NCBI RefSeq assembly: GCF_030548205.1 | Contig: NZ_JAUORV010000018.1 | Coordinates: forward strand, 52,349 to 116,348 | DNA: 64,000 nucleotides | Source of the DNA: Aliiglaciecola sp. 3_MG-2023 | Lineage (GTDB): Bacteria; Pseudomonadota; Gammaproteobacteria; Enterobacterales; Alteromonadaceae | Direction of reading: 5' to 3' | In this document: positions 25,797 to 34,009 of the stretch, piece after piece | How positions within the stretch are numbered: the first letter of the stretch is position 1 | How the letters are laid out: each line of letters starts with the position of its first letter | Translations under genes and position numbers: made by a program | Notes under the pieces: generated by a model | Told to the model about the DNA's origin: nothing | The model's database searches: none | Seen by the model: only the letters and a program-made list of their open reading frames with translations

Positions 25797-27842
25797 ATGA
25801 GTCGTCGAAATTTTAAGGTTAGATGCTGTAGTCTTGTCGCTATTGTTAGTAGTTGCACTTCCGCTTTCTCCTACGCTGAGTCACTGGAAATCGATGAAAG
25901 AATTACGGTAACGGCAACACGTCAGCCGTTAGCAATAACCCAAGTTGACAGTAGCGTTAGTATCATTGATGCAAGTGAGATTGAAGAGGTTGGACACCAA
26001 CACATTAATCAAATATTCCACACCGTACCCGGTGGTTGGATAAGTCGTGGTAATGGACAAGAGCACTTAACCGCTATTCGTTCACCTGTTTTTACGGGGG
26101 CTGGTGGCTGTGGTGCATTCTTATTTGCGCAAGACGGTATTTCTTTAAGAGCTCCGGGGTTTTGTAATGCTAATCAATTGTTCGACGTAAACTCTGAACA
26201 AGCCAATAGAATTGAAGTGATTAGAGGGCCAAACAGTGTTTTTTATGGCTCTAATGCAGTGCATGGGCTAATCAATATTATGACTGCCGATGTTGAAAAT
26301 GTGCAAAATTCAGTTTCTGCAGACGTTGGCGGATATGGTTTCCATCGACTCAAAGGCACGTTTAGTCAAGGCACATCAGAGGCGGGTTTTGCACTACTGG
26401 CGAATATTACGGATGATGACGGTTATCAAAATGACAGTGGCTTTAATCAGCAGAAAGTGGATCTTATTCATCAGCAATCTGTGGGGCGTTGGCAGGTTAA
26501 AAATGTAGTGAGTTATGCCAATCTAGATCAAGAAACCGCTGGTTTTATTCAAGGTGAGTTGAGTTACAAAGACGATGCTATGCGACGGGTGAATTTGAAT
26601 CCAGAAGCTTTTCGAGAATCTAAGAGCTTTCGCGCTCACAGTCAGTGGCAAACAGAATTAGAACAAGGGGTTTTCAAACTGACGCCTTATGTTCGTTGGA
26701 CTGATATGCGTTTTCTACAACATTATTTACCTTGGCAAGCTCTGGAAGAAAATAGTCAACAAAGTATTGGTGTTCAGGGCCAATATGAAAAACACTTTAC
26801 AGGTGTAGAATTCATTTCAGGGATCGATGTCGATCTTACTAATGGCGAGTTAACGGAGTTTCAAGCTGACGATTTTTCGCCAACGATCCCCCAAGGTCTT
26901 CATTATGATTATGATGTAGACGCTACGCTTATCTCACCTTTTGTGCATACAAAATGGCGTATTGCTGAAAATACACAACTGAGTGTTGGCGCGCGCTTTG
27001 ATATGACAAAGTACGACTACGATAATCACTTAACCGATGGTGATGTATGTGAAGTAGACGTAGAAAACTGTCGTTTTACCCGTCCTTCTGATCAAACTGT
27101 TGATTTTGAACAGTGGTCTTGGCGAGTAGGTTTATTGCATTCAATCACGCCTAATCAAACTATCTTTTCTAACTTAAGCAGTGGTTTTAGAGCGCCTCAA
27201 ACTACAGAATTATTTCGTTTACAAAGCGGCCAAGAAATTGCCAATTTAGAGGCAGAAGAAGTGCTCTCAGTGGAGTTAGGTTGGAAAGCGTCGTGGCAAG
27301 GGTTTCAGGCAGAAGCAGTTGCCTATCAAATGGAAAAAGAAAATGTGATTTTCCAAGACACCCAAAGACAAAATATCAGCGAAGGCAAAACAATGCATAC
27401 AGGATTGGAATTCAATTTCCGAGCAGCCTTGGCTGATAATGTTCAACTTGATGGCAATTTAGGCTGGGGGCGACATACTTATAAATCTGATTTGACCTTG
27501 TCAAATATCAATATTGAAGGAAATTACATTGATACGGCACCCAAAGTGTTGGCAGGAGCGAGAATACACTGGCAAGCAATGGCGTCGTTGAACTTCCGTT
27601 TAGAATGGACTCATATGGATGAATATTACCTCGATCCAGAAAACACCGCCACTTACGCTGGCCATGATTTGTTTAACCTACATTCAAGCTGGCAGATGAA
27701 TGACAATATAAGTTTGGCATTGCGATTGAATAATCTTACTGATCGTGATTACGCAGAACGTGCAGATATCGCATTTGGCAATTATCGATATTTTGTTGGA
27801 TTACCAAGAACCTTGTTCGCTAGCATTACCATTGGTTTGTAA
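25797..27842 (+). CDS. TonB-dependent outer-membrane receptor
   Basis: A 681-residue receptor. A signal peptide (to about residue 28) is followed by the TonB box region ERITVTATRQP, a plug domain (about 40-165) with IEVIRGPNSVFYGSNAVHGLINI, and a 22-strand barrel ending FASITIGL. The plug contains two Cys residues (GGCGAFLF...GFCNANQ) that may form a disulfide. It lies 45 bp after the hydroxy-acid dehydrogenase gene and closes the operon. Receptors next to PQQ dehydrogenases can import metal chelates or PQQ itself; no pqq genes are in the window, so PQQ uptake is conceivable. The substrate cannot be told from sequence alone. Confidence 0.9.
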   Translation: MSRRNFKVRCCSLVAIVSSCTSAFSYAESLEIDERITVTATRQPLAITQVDSSVSIIDASEIEEVGHQHINQIFHTVPGGWISRGNGQEHLTAIRSPVFTGAGGCGAFLFAQDGISLRAPGFCNANQLFDVNSEQANRIEVIRGPNSVFYGSNAVHGLINIMTADVENVQNSVSADVGGYGFHRLKGTFSQGTSEAGFALLANITDDDGYQNDSGFNQQKVDLIHQQSVGRWQVKNVVSYANLDQETAGFIQGELSYKDDAMRRVNLNPEAFRESKSFRAHSQWQTELEQGVFKLTPYVRWTDMRFLQHYLPWQALEENSQQSIGVQGQYEKHFTGVEFISGIDVDLTNGELTEFQADDFSPTIPQGLHYDYDVDATLISPFVHTKWRIAENTQLSVGARFDMTKYDYDNHLTDGDVCEVDVENCRFTRPSDQTVDFEQWSWRVGLLHSITPNQTIFSNLSSGFRAPQTTELFRLQSGQEIANLEAEEVLSVELGWKASWQGFQAEAVAYQMEKENVIFQDTQRQNISEGKTMHTGLEFNFRAALADNVQLDGNLGWGRHTYKSDLTLSNINIEGNYIDTAPKVLAGARIHWQAMASLNFRLEWTHMDEYYLDPENTATYAGHDLFNLHSSWQMNDNISLALRLNNLTDRDYAERADIAFGNYRYFVGLPRTLFASITIGL

Positions 27843-28224
27843 CACGGTCTTCAGGCCATGGATTTTCTCGGGGTATTTCTCGGGGCTAAAGCCACCGACT
27901 ACGGGTATGGGGTTATTTCGATCTTGTAGCATGGTCTTTAGGCCATGGGTTTTTGTCTCGGGGTAAAGCCACCGACTACAGGTTATGGGTTTATCACGGT
28001 TTTGTAGCATGGTCTTTAGGCCATGGATTTTTGTCTCGGGGTATTTCTCGAGGCATTTCTCGGGGCTAAAGCACCCGACTACAGGTATGGGTTTATCACG
28101 GTTTTGTAGCATGGTTTTTAGGCCATGGGTTTTCTCGAGGCATTTCTCGGGGCATTTCTCGGGGCTAAAGCCACCGACTACAGGCCATGGATTTTTATCT
28201 CGGGGCTAAAGCACCCGACTACAG
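27843..28224 (+). repeat. hairpin repeat cluster 3
   Basis: It begins at the stop codon of the receptor gene. Hairpin copies start at 27843 (degenerate CACGG), 27930, 28008 and 28110 (GGTTTTTAGG variant), with partial copies to about 28190. Long units of about 78-102 bp carry GGCTAAAGCC followed by ACCGACTACRGG, as in cluster 2, plus GGCATTTCTCGG spacers as in cluster 1. It fills most of the 501-bp gap 27843-28343. The remaining ~120 bp contain only the leader of the next gene. Confidence 0.9.
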
Positions 28225-28343
28225 GATTTTTGTATAAAAGTTGTATTTGTAGGGATTCTAATGATAATTTCGTTTCTGGAATAGAAATCACTAGAAAAAT
28301 TGTATGTACTAGTGATGTTGGGAATCTACAGAGGAATAAAAAA

Positions 28344-29120
28344 ATGGATAATAATGAAAATAGCCCGTATCAAGCGCCGGAGTCTGATCTCACTTCGACC
28401 GAGGCACCTTCTGGAGAGTGGGTTTATACTGGGCCATCAAATAAAGCTGTTGGCGATGGAATGACATGGATATCTGAGGGCTTTAGTTTATTTAAACAAG
28501 ATATAGGAATGTGGATAGTAACAATGATTGTAGGCTTTATTGTTGCAATCGTTATCAATATCATTCCGTTTGTTGGTTCCCTTATTAGTATGTTTTTAAC
28601 CTATATTTGGGTTGGTGGACTAATGCTGGGTTGTCAGGCTGCCGCAGAAGGCAAACCCTTTGATATTAAATATCTGTTCGCTGGGTTTTCTTATCGCGCT
28701 GGCAGGCTGGTGGGACTATCTGCAATTGGCGCCGTTATTAGTATCGTCGTTATGTTTGTTGCTATGGGGTCGGTATACATGGATATCCTTGCAGGAGAAA
28801 GTAATCCTGAAATGATGGGTACCCAATTTTGGTTATCATTTTTAGTCGCAATGGCATTAATGTTACCAATGGTCATGGCGGTGTGGTTCGCCCCTGCTTT
28901 AATCGTTTTACAAGATATGCCGGTTTTCGCAGCAATGAAAGCGAGCTTTATCGGCTGCTTTAAAAACGTGATGCCATTCTTAGTTTACGGCATAGTGATG
29001 TTAGTGCTGTATATTTTAGGTGCAATACCGCTGGCGCTAGGATTGTTGGTTGTTATTCCTTTGTTGTTTACATCCATGTATGTTTCTTATCGTTCAATCT
29101 ATCTAAGTAAAGCGGTTTAA
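28344..29120 (+). CDS. BPSS1780-type membrane protein
   Basis: A 258-residue membrane protein. I start at the ATG at 28344, preceded by GAGGAAT; the frame extends back into the repeat cluster but that part is not protein-like. The N-terminus is polar (NENSPYQAPESDL, a motif shared by many small proteins of this type). Five or six hydrophobic helices follow: WIVTMIVGFIVAIVINIIPF, LIGSLISMFL-like, SAIGAVISIVVMFVA, FLVAMALMLPMVMAV and VYGIVMLVLYILGAIPLALG. The pattern matches the BPSS1780 family of uncharacterised inner-membrane proteins. No function is known. It is convergent with the next gene across a strong terminator. Confidence 0.75.
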   Translation: MDNNENSPYQAPESDLTSTEAPSGEWVYTGPSNKAVGDGMTWISEGFSLFKQDIGMWIVTMIVGFIVAIVINIIPFVGSLISMFLTYIWVGGLMLGCQAAAEGKPFDIKYLFAGFSYRAGRLVGLSAIGAVISIVVMFVAMGSVYMDILAGESNPEMMGTQFWLSFLVAMALMLPMVMAVWFAPALIVLQDMPVFAAMKASFIGCFKNVMPFLVYGIVMLVLYILGAIPLALGLLVVIPLLFTSMYVSYRSIYLSKAV

Positions 29121-29132
29121 GTCACTAGTTAT

Positions 29133-29165
29133 CATTGGATTCACTAGCAGCTAGTGAATCCAATG
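29133..29165. terminator. perfect 15-bp stem bidirectional terminator
   Basis: CATTGGATTCACTAG and CTAGTGAATCCAATG pair perfectly around a CAG loop, with AT-rich flanks, between two convergent genes (ends at 29120 and 29173). Confidence 0.85.
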
Positions 29166-29172
29166 TTTAATA

Positions 29173-29583
29173 TTAAGACAGGTAAGCCCCCATTGAAGCG
29201 ATGAAAATGAGCATTAAATGAGGCGCTAAAACTGTCGGCGTCAAAGCATTGGTTAGGTAACTAGCCGCTAATTTCGTGCTGCTAGGACGATTAACTTCCC
29301 ACAAACTATTATATTGCATGCCATCGTCTTGAATTGGATTCAACAAACCTTTTTCAACGATTAACAGACGATCCGATATTCTGCCTTGAAACGTTTTCCA
29401 AATGCCGTCCAACATCCAAAATACACCACATAGCAATGGGATGATAAAGTCTAGTTGTACATGCAAGACTAAAAAACTGCATATCACTCCACTAAACACC
29501 TTAATCAATAAAGAAAACTTCTCATAGCTGTCGTACTGATACTGTAATGTTGTCCATTCTTGATGAAGGGCGTTAGGTGTCAT
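29173..29583 (-). CDS. small membrane protein of unknown function
   Basis: A ~136-residue protein if started at the ATG at 29583 (MTPNALHQEWTTLQYQYDSYEKF); an AAGGAA stretch lies ~14 bases upstream. The frame reaches 29625 only with a TTG codon. A soluble N-terminal helix is followed by two close hydrophobic segments (LIKVFSGVICSFLVLHV, FIIPLLCGVFWML), a polar loop, and a C-terminal helix (LAPHLMLIFIASMGAYL). I do not recognise a family. Confidence 0.6.
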   Translation of the reverse strand: MTPNALHQEWTTLQYQYDSYEKFSLLIKVFSGVICSFLVLHVQLDFIIPLLCGVFWMLDGIWKTFQGRISDRLLIVEKGLLNPIQDDGMQYNSLWEVNRPSSTKLAASYLTNALTPTVLAPHLMLIFIASMGAYLS

Positions 29584-29840
29584 TGTATTCAACGTTCTTT
29601 CCTTATTATGAATGGGTAAAGTCAATGGTTTGACTGTTAGATATCAGTATTGCAGACAAAAAAACGGCTCACAAGGAAGCGTTGTATATTTAGAGTGCTA
29701 CCCTTCATTTAAATGCGTAAATCAAATCTTTTCAATTAGACCTAATCTTAATTCTGATAGTCAGTTTAGGAGATTGAAAACTGTCTTTATATACAGCTTT
29801 TGTGTTAATATTATTACCATTGAAGGATTCAATTTGAGAC

Positions 29841-30332
29841 ATGGAAATGCACAATCTAAAAACTATTTTGGTGATAGCAACTGCCTGTTTTATAGGCTTG
29901 ATTGTTGTGCCGTATGCGCAAGTTATTTATTCAGGAGATCCAAATTTGAACACTGAAATGGTCAAAGGCAAGTTCGAAGTCACCATGCAACCACAAACCG
30001 ACGTAGACTTTTCAATGGGCAGAATGACCTTGGATAAAACTTACTATGGCAAGCTTGAAGGCAAATCGACAGGTCAAATGCTAAGCCATATGACAGAAGT
30101 GAAGGGATCTGCTGGTTATGTGGCAATGGAATCGTTCACTGGCACCCTTGAGGGCAAGGCGGGTGGTTTTGTTTTATTGCACAAAGGTGTTATGAACAAA
30201 GGCGAGCAGTCTTTAGAGATTATAGTTGTTCCAGACTCTGGCAGTGGTGACTTGTCAGGTATAATAGGCACAATGAATATTGAAATTGAAGACGGCCAGC
30301 ATTTTTATATTTTTGATTACAAATTGCCTTAG
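29841..30332 (+). CDS. DUF3224 family protein
   Basis: A 163-residue protein with an N-terminal signal/anchor (ILVIATACFIGLIVVPYAQV). The body matches the DUF3224 beta-barrel pattern: KGKFEVTMQPQTD, RMTLDKTYYGKLEGKSTGQML, GSAGYVAMESFTGTLEGKAGGFVLLHKG, and GIIGTMNIEIEDGQHFYIFDY at the end. DUF3224 proteins are typically cytosolic and ~125 residues; here a hydrophobic leader is added, so it is probably exported or membrane-anchored. The function of the family is unknown. Confidence 0.8.
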   Translation: MEMHNLKTILVIATACFIGLIVVPYAQVIYSGDPNLNTEMVKGKFEVTMQPQTDVDFSMGRMTLDKTYYGKLEGKSTGQMLSHMTEVKGSAGYVAMESFTGTLEGKAGGFVLLHKGVMNKGEQSLEIIVVPDSGSGDLSGIIGTMNIEIEDGQHFYIFDYKLP

Positions 30333-30506
30333 TGATTTAAAGGGCTGTTGAAAGAGTCTCATTCAATACAATAAAGTGGCACACCCAGCCGCGACGTTCT
30401 AATCCTTAATTTCTATTTAAGTAAAATAATAAAGTGAATTGACTTGATTGTTTTACTTGCATTTATATATAAGCAGTTATATAAATGTTTATATAGAGAG
30501 GTTTGT

Positions 30507-31529
30507 ATGAACGAAGATTTTTTAAATGAATTAGGTGAGCTAGCATTAGGCAGTCGTTTAAAGCGGGTCAGCGAAAGAATGATGGCTGATGCCGCGGCGG
30601 TTTATCAGCATTTTAATATGAATATCCAGCCCAAGTGGTTCACATTGCTGGCTTTATTAGACAAAAAACAACAGGTAAGTGTGGTTGAAGCCGCCAATTT
30701 ATTGGGCTTAACTCAACCTGCTCTGAGTCAATTTAGTCGACAACTGGCATCTAAAAAACTCATTAACATTACCCTAGACAGCGAGGATTCAAGAAAAAGA
30801 ATACTTAGCTTGTCACTTTTAGGCCGCCAAAAAGTAGAAGAAATGCGTCCAGTGTGGGTGGCTGTTGATAAAGCGGCTAAAGATCTATGTGCAGAATTTG
30901 AAAATCACTTTTATGGCTCATTACAAACTTTCGAGAAAGCTCTTAAAGAGCGTTCATTGCTTGAGCGTAGTAAAGATCATTTCGAACAATTAAATTCCTT
31001 AGAAAATACCAATATTGTGGATACTGACATGAGAACAAGCCCCCTCACCTTTCTAGAGTTTGAACCTGAATTAGCGCCATTCTTTGAGCAAATTAACCGT
31101 CAGTGGATTGAAAAAATGTTTGTTCTCGAGGACGTCGACAAACTCGTTTTAGGTCAGCCTCAGGAATACATTATCGATAAAGGTGGCAAGATTTGGTTTG
31201 CTAAGCATGCACAATTAGGAGTTGTTGGCGCTTGCGCATTATTGAATAAAGGGGATGGTGCATTCGAGTTGACCAAAATGGGCGTATTAGAGAATGCACG
31301 TGGCTTAAAAGTAGGTGAGAAACTTTTACAGCACGTGATTGCCCAAGCGCAATTGCTAGCAGTGGACTGTTTGTTTTTATTGACCAATGGAAAATGTGAA
31401 GCCGCTATTCATCTCTATGAAAAAAATGGTTTTCAGCATGACCGCGAAATTATGGAAAAGTATGGGAAAAGTTATCAAAGGTGCGATGTGGCGATGCGCT
31501 GGGTTGGCACATCGCCAGAGTCAAGTTAA
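30507..31529 (+). CDS. MarR-GNAT fusion regulator/acetyltransferase
   Basis: A 340-residue two-domain protein starting at the ATG at 30507 (AGAGAGG site just upstream). The N-terminal ~150 residues are a MarR winged helix (VSVVEAANLLGLTQPALSQFSRQL...SEDSRKRILSLSLLGRQ). The C-terminal ~150 residues are a GNAT acetyltransferase with the acetyl-CoA loop GAFELTKMGVLENARGLKVGE and a final HLYEKNGF. Such fusions occur widely but their acyl acceptors are mostly unknown. The gene stands alone, with a convergent PHP gene 26 bp away. Confidence 0.85.
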   Translation: MNEDFLNELGELALGSRLKRVSERMMADAAAVYQHFNMNIQPKWFTLLALLDKKQQVSVVEAANLLGLTQPALSQFSRQLASKKLINITLDSEDSRKRILSLSLLGRQKVEEMRPVWVAVDKAAKDLCAEFENHFYGSLQTFEKALKERSLLERSKDHFEQLNSLENTNIVDTDMRTSPLTFLEFEPELAPFFEQINRQWIEKMFVLEDVDKLVLGQPQEYIIDKGGKIWFAKHAQLGVVGACALLNKGDGAFELTKMGVLENARGLKVGEKLLQHVIAQAQLLAVDCLFLLTNGKCEAAIHLYEKNGFQHDREIMEKYGKSYQRCDVAMRWVGTSPESS

Positions 31530-31555
31530 TCCTATCTAAGCCAAATTTTACTTAA

Positions 31556-32308
31556 TTATAGAGTTTCACACCACTGTGCTAGCTCTGTACTTACGGGCTT
31601 ATTGTGTTCGGCTAAAAACGCTAAATAGGTTTTTGCATCACGATTGATGATACGCTCAATTGGAAAGCCAATGGATTGTGCATGGGTAATACATTGTTCA
31701 TAGTTGCCTAAATTGTAGGCAATGTGCGCATCACTTGAAAACACTACTTTCCAGTCGTGTTTATCCACTAATTCCAATATGCGAATACAGTTAGGTTCAC
31801 TGCCTTGGCGAGATTGAATAAAAGAGCTGTTATTTATCTCAGGCACCACATTATGCTCTTTAGCCGCTAGGATCACCGCCTCATAATCTAGAGGGAAATT
31901 TGGATTACCAGGATGGCCAATGATCTGACAATCTCCCGATGCTATGGTGTTAATTACAGCTTGAGTGTTAACGGCTTGCGTTCCAGGGGGAAAGACTGGT
32001 TCATGAAAGCTAGCAATCACAAAGTCTAAAAATGGTTTCATTCCTTCTGGCACATCTAAACCTCCCTCTGGCGGTAATATATTGGCTTCGATTCCTTTTA
32101 AACACGCCACTCCATCAATTATTCTGGGGATAACGTTACGATTACCAAAATGCCAAGGATGAGGAGAATCGGGCATTTGCGGGCCATGATCCGTTAGTGA
32201 AAACATTTGCATCCCTTTTCTTTTCGCTTCAACAAAATACTCATTGACTGTGCTGTAAGCATGAGTGCTGGCGATGGTGTGAGAGTGGGTGTCTACAAGT
32301 ATTTTCAT
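31556..32308 (-). CDS. PHP-domain phosphatase, YcdX type
   Basis: A 250-residue metal-dependent phosphoesterase of the PHP family. The metal ligands appear in order: DTHSHT near the N-terminus, SLTDHGPQ, the ASFHEPVF motif, IGHPGNP and SSDAHIAYNLG. Length and motifs fit the YcdX group, which uses three metals (zinc in E. coli YcdX) and has phosphatase activity of unclear natural substrate. No operon partner is evident. Confidence 0.88.
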   Translation of the reverse strand: MKILVDTHSHTIASTHAYSTVNEYFVEAKRKGMQMFSLTDHGPQMPDSPHPWHFGNRNVIPRIIDGVACLKGIEANILPPEGGLDVPEGMKPFLDFVIASFHEPVFPPGTQAVNTQAVINTIASGDCQIIGHPGNPNFPLDYEAVILAAKEHNVVPEINNSSFIQSRQGSEPNCIRILELVDKHDWKVVFSSDAHIAYNLGNYEQCITHAQSIGFPIERIINRDAKTYLAFLAEHNKPVSTELAQWCETL

Positions 32309-32629
32309 ACGGGTTCGTTTCCTTTAGAAATTTGACGGCATAAATGTTACCGATTAGGGAGTTGAGAATGTGATCTAAGTTGCCCATGGGGTAGTTAACG
32401 TTAGAGCAAGTTTATAACTTATTTATATTGCGCCTCCATGACAGGATTTGATTCATAGGAGCTTTGGCCAATGCAAGAGGTGTGTTGCAAAACTATACAC
32501 AAACAGTATATCAATTTATGCTAGTTTGGTGAATCAAAGAACAAAAAATCAACTTGATAAACACGAAAATATTCAATCATGCAGTTCGTAACTGGTTTTA
32601 ATACGAACACAACAGTGACGGAGATCTAA
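32309..32629. other. intergenic region without a recognisable feature
   Basis: This 321-base gap between the divergent PHP phosphatase and deaminase genes should contain both promoters. I see AT-rich sequence toward 32500-32600 but no convincing operator, repeat, terminator or small gene. Confidence 0.5.
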
Positions 32630-33070
32630 ATGGATAAATTCATGGCCGCAGCCATTGATGAAGCAATCAAAGGCAAACAAGAGGGGGGGATCCCCATAGG
32701 TTCTGTCATTGTTTATCAAAATAAAATAATCGGCAGAGGACATAATCGCAGGGTGCAATCAGGCAGCCCCATTTTACATGGTGAAATGGATGCCTTTGAA
32801 AATGCGGGTCGACAAAGCGCTAGTGTTTACCGTGAATGTGTTTTGTACACAACTTTATCGCCATGCTCAATGTGTTCGGGTGCCATTTTATTGTATGAAA
32901 TCCCGAAAATTGTAATAGGTGAAAATCAGACCTTTATGGGGGAAGAGCAATTACTTCAAAGTAGAGGGGTCGAACTAGAGGTTCTTCAAGAGCCCAAATG
33001 TATTCAACTTATGGATCAATTCATAACTGAGTCTCCTGAATTATGGAATGAAGATATAGGTACTGATTAG
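32630..33070 (+). CDS. cytosine deaminase-like nucleoside/base deaminase
   Basis: A 146-residue zinc-dependent deaminase of the cytidine-deaminase superfamily. Zinc ligands and catalytic Glu appear as HGEMDAFENAG and PCSMCSGAI. The overall sequence (EGGIPIGSVIVYQNKIIGRGHNRRVQ in sections, then YTTLSPCSMC and VVIGENQTFMGEEQLL-like) resembles yeast-type cytosine deaminase more than the guanine or tRNA-adenosine enzymes. It would convert cytosine or a related base in salvage. The gene stands alone. Confidence 0.82.
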   Translation: MDKFMAAAIDEAIKGKQEGGIPIGSVIVYQNKIIGRGHNRRVQSGSPILHGEMDAFENAGRQSASVYRECVLYTTLSPCSMCSGAILLYEIPKIVIGENQTFMGEEQLLQSRGVELEVLQEPKCIQLMDQFITESPELWNEDIGTD

Positions 33071-33178
33071 TAATTATAATTGACCAATAGTATTTTATAT
33101 TTAACCTGATGTTAAATATATTTGACATGGGGTTTGTTTGAGTATACATTTTATCCAATTAGTCTTGGAGAAAAATGT

Positions 33179-33649
33179 ATGGATATGTCATTTAAAGAAA
33201 AAAGTCATTGGATTTCCTTAGTTAGCACAGTCTGCATATTTGGTTATTACTTTTACAATATCGTTATGCTTGAAGGTGTTCCTGCCGAGGAAGCAAAAGA
33301 CGTTGCAAAAACTCTACTCTTACAGGCAATTGTTTTGAGTATTTTAGTCGAGGCAGTGTTGCACGGCATGTTGGCAGCCACTAATCATAAAGCCGCCGAA
33401 ATGGGAGCCGATGAAAGAGATAAACTGTTTGAGTATCGCGGTAATCAGGTTGGTTATACTATTTTAGTGCTCGGGGTTGTTATCACCCTCGGGAGAATTA
33501 TTACCCTAGAATATAACCCTGAACTGTCGAATTTCTATCCGTCCAGGCAAATTCCGCTGTTAACGGCGCATATATTGATGTTTAGTTTTATTTTGTCAGA
33601 GGTCGCTCGATTTTCTGTCACGTTATTTAATTATCGTAGAGGATATTAA
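33179..33649 (+). CDS. four-helix membrane protein paired with an XRE regulator
   Basis: A 156-residue membrane protein. The start at 33179 follows a TTGGAG site by 8 bases; an earlier in-frame Met at 33122 has none. Four hydrophobic segments are visible: WISLVSTVCIFGYYFYNIVML, LLQAIVLSILVEAVLHGML, VGYTILVLGVVITLGRII and LLTAHILMFSFILSEVARF. A charged loop (MGADERDKLFEYRG) lies between helices 2 and 3. Its stop is 1 base before the next gene, a YozG-like regulator. This membrane protein/XRE pair is common in bacteria, with unknown function; the regulator probably controls the pair. Confidence 0.75.
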   Translation: MDMSFKEKSHWISLVSTVCIFGYYFYNIVMLEGVPAEEAKDVAKTLLLQAIVLSILVEAVLHGMLAATNHKAAEMGADERDKLFEYRGNQVGYTILVLGVVITLGRIITLEYNPELSNFYPSRQIPLLTAHILMFSFILSEVARFSVTLFNYRRGY

Positions 33650-33650
33650 G

Positions 33651-33866
33651 GTGGCAGGTATACCCATAGTTAATCGTATACGTGAAAAGCGCTTCTTTGC
33701 AGATGAAATGACCCAACAAGCGTTGGCCGACAAAGTGGGAGTAACCAGACAAACCATCATGGCCATTGAAAAAGGTAAGTACTCCCCTTCGTTAGAGGTG
33801 GCCTTTAAAATGGCCGAAGTGTTTGAATGTCACCTTGAAGATATTTTTCAATATCAACCTGAATAA
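33651..33866 (+). CDS. XRE/Cro-CI family regulator (YozG-like)
   Basis: A 71-residue regulator starting with GTG at 33651. It consists of one helix-turn-helix: TQQALADKVGVTRQTIMAIEKGKYSPSL in two helices, then EVAFKMAEVFECHLEDIFQYQPE, the typical ending of this short family. It is translationally linked to the membrane protein before it (1-base gap) and followed by a strong terminator. Confidence 0.9.
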   Translation: MAGIPIVNRIREKRFFADEMTQQALADKVGVTRQTIMAIEKGKYSPSLEVAFKMAEVFECHLEDIFQYQPE

Positions 33867-33944
33867 ATTAGTACCATTTTAGAACATCAGCAAAGTATAA
33901 TACTGCCTATTAACAATGAATTTAAGTTGTTTGAGCAATATTAG

Positions 33945-33980
33945 AAATGGGGCAATTCCTTTTGAATTGCCCCATTTTTT
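33945..33980 (+). terminator. strong rho-independent terminator
   Basis: AAATGGGGCAATTC pairs with GAATTGCCCCATTT around CTTTT, then a T run. It closes the membrane protein/XRE pair and precedes speA. Confidence 0.93.
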
Positions 33981-34009
33981 CAAATATTGGCAAACTTCGG
34001 AGTAGATAA

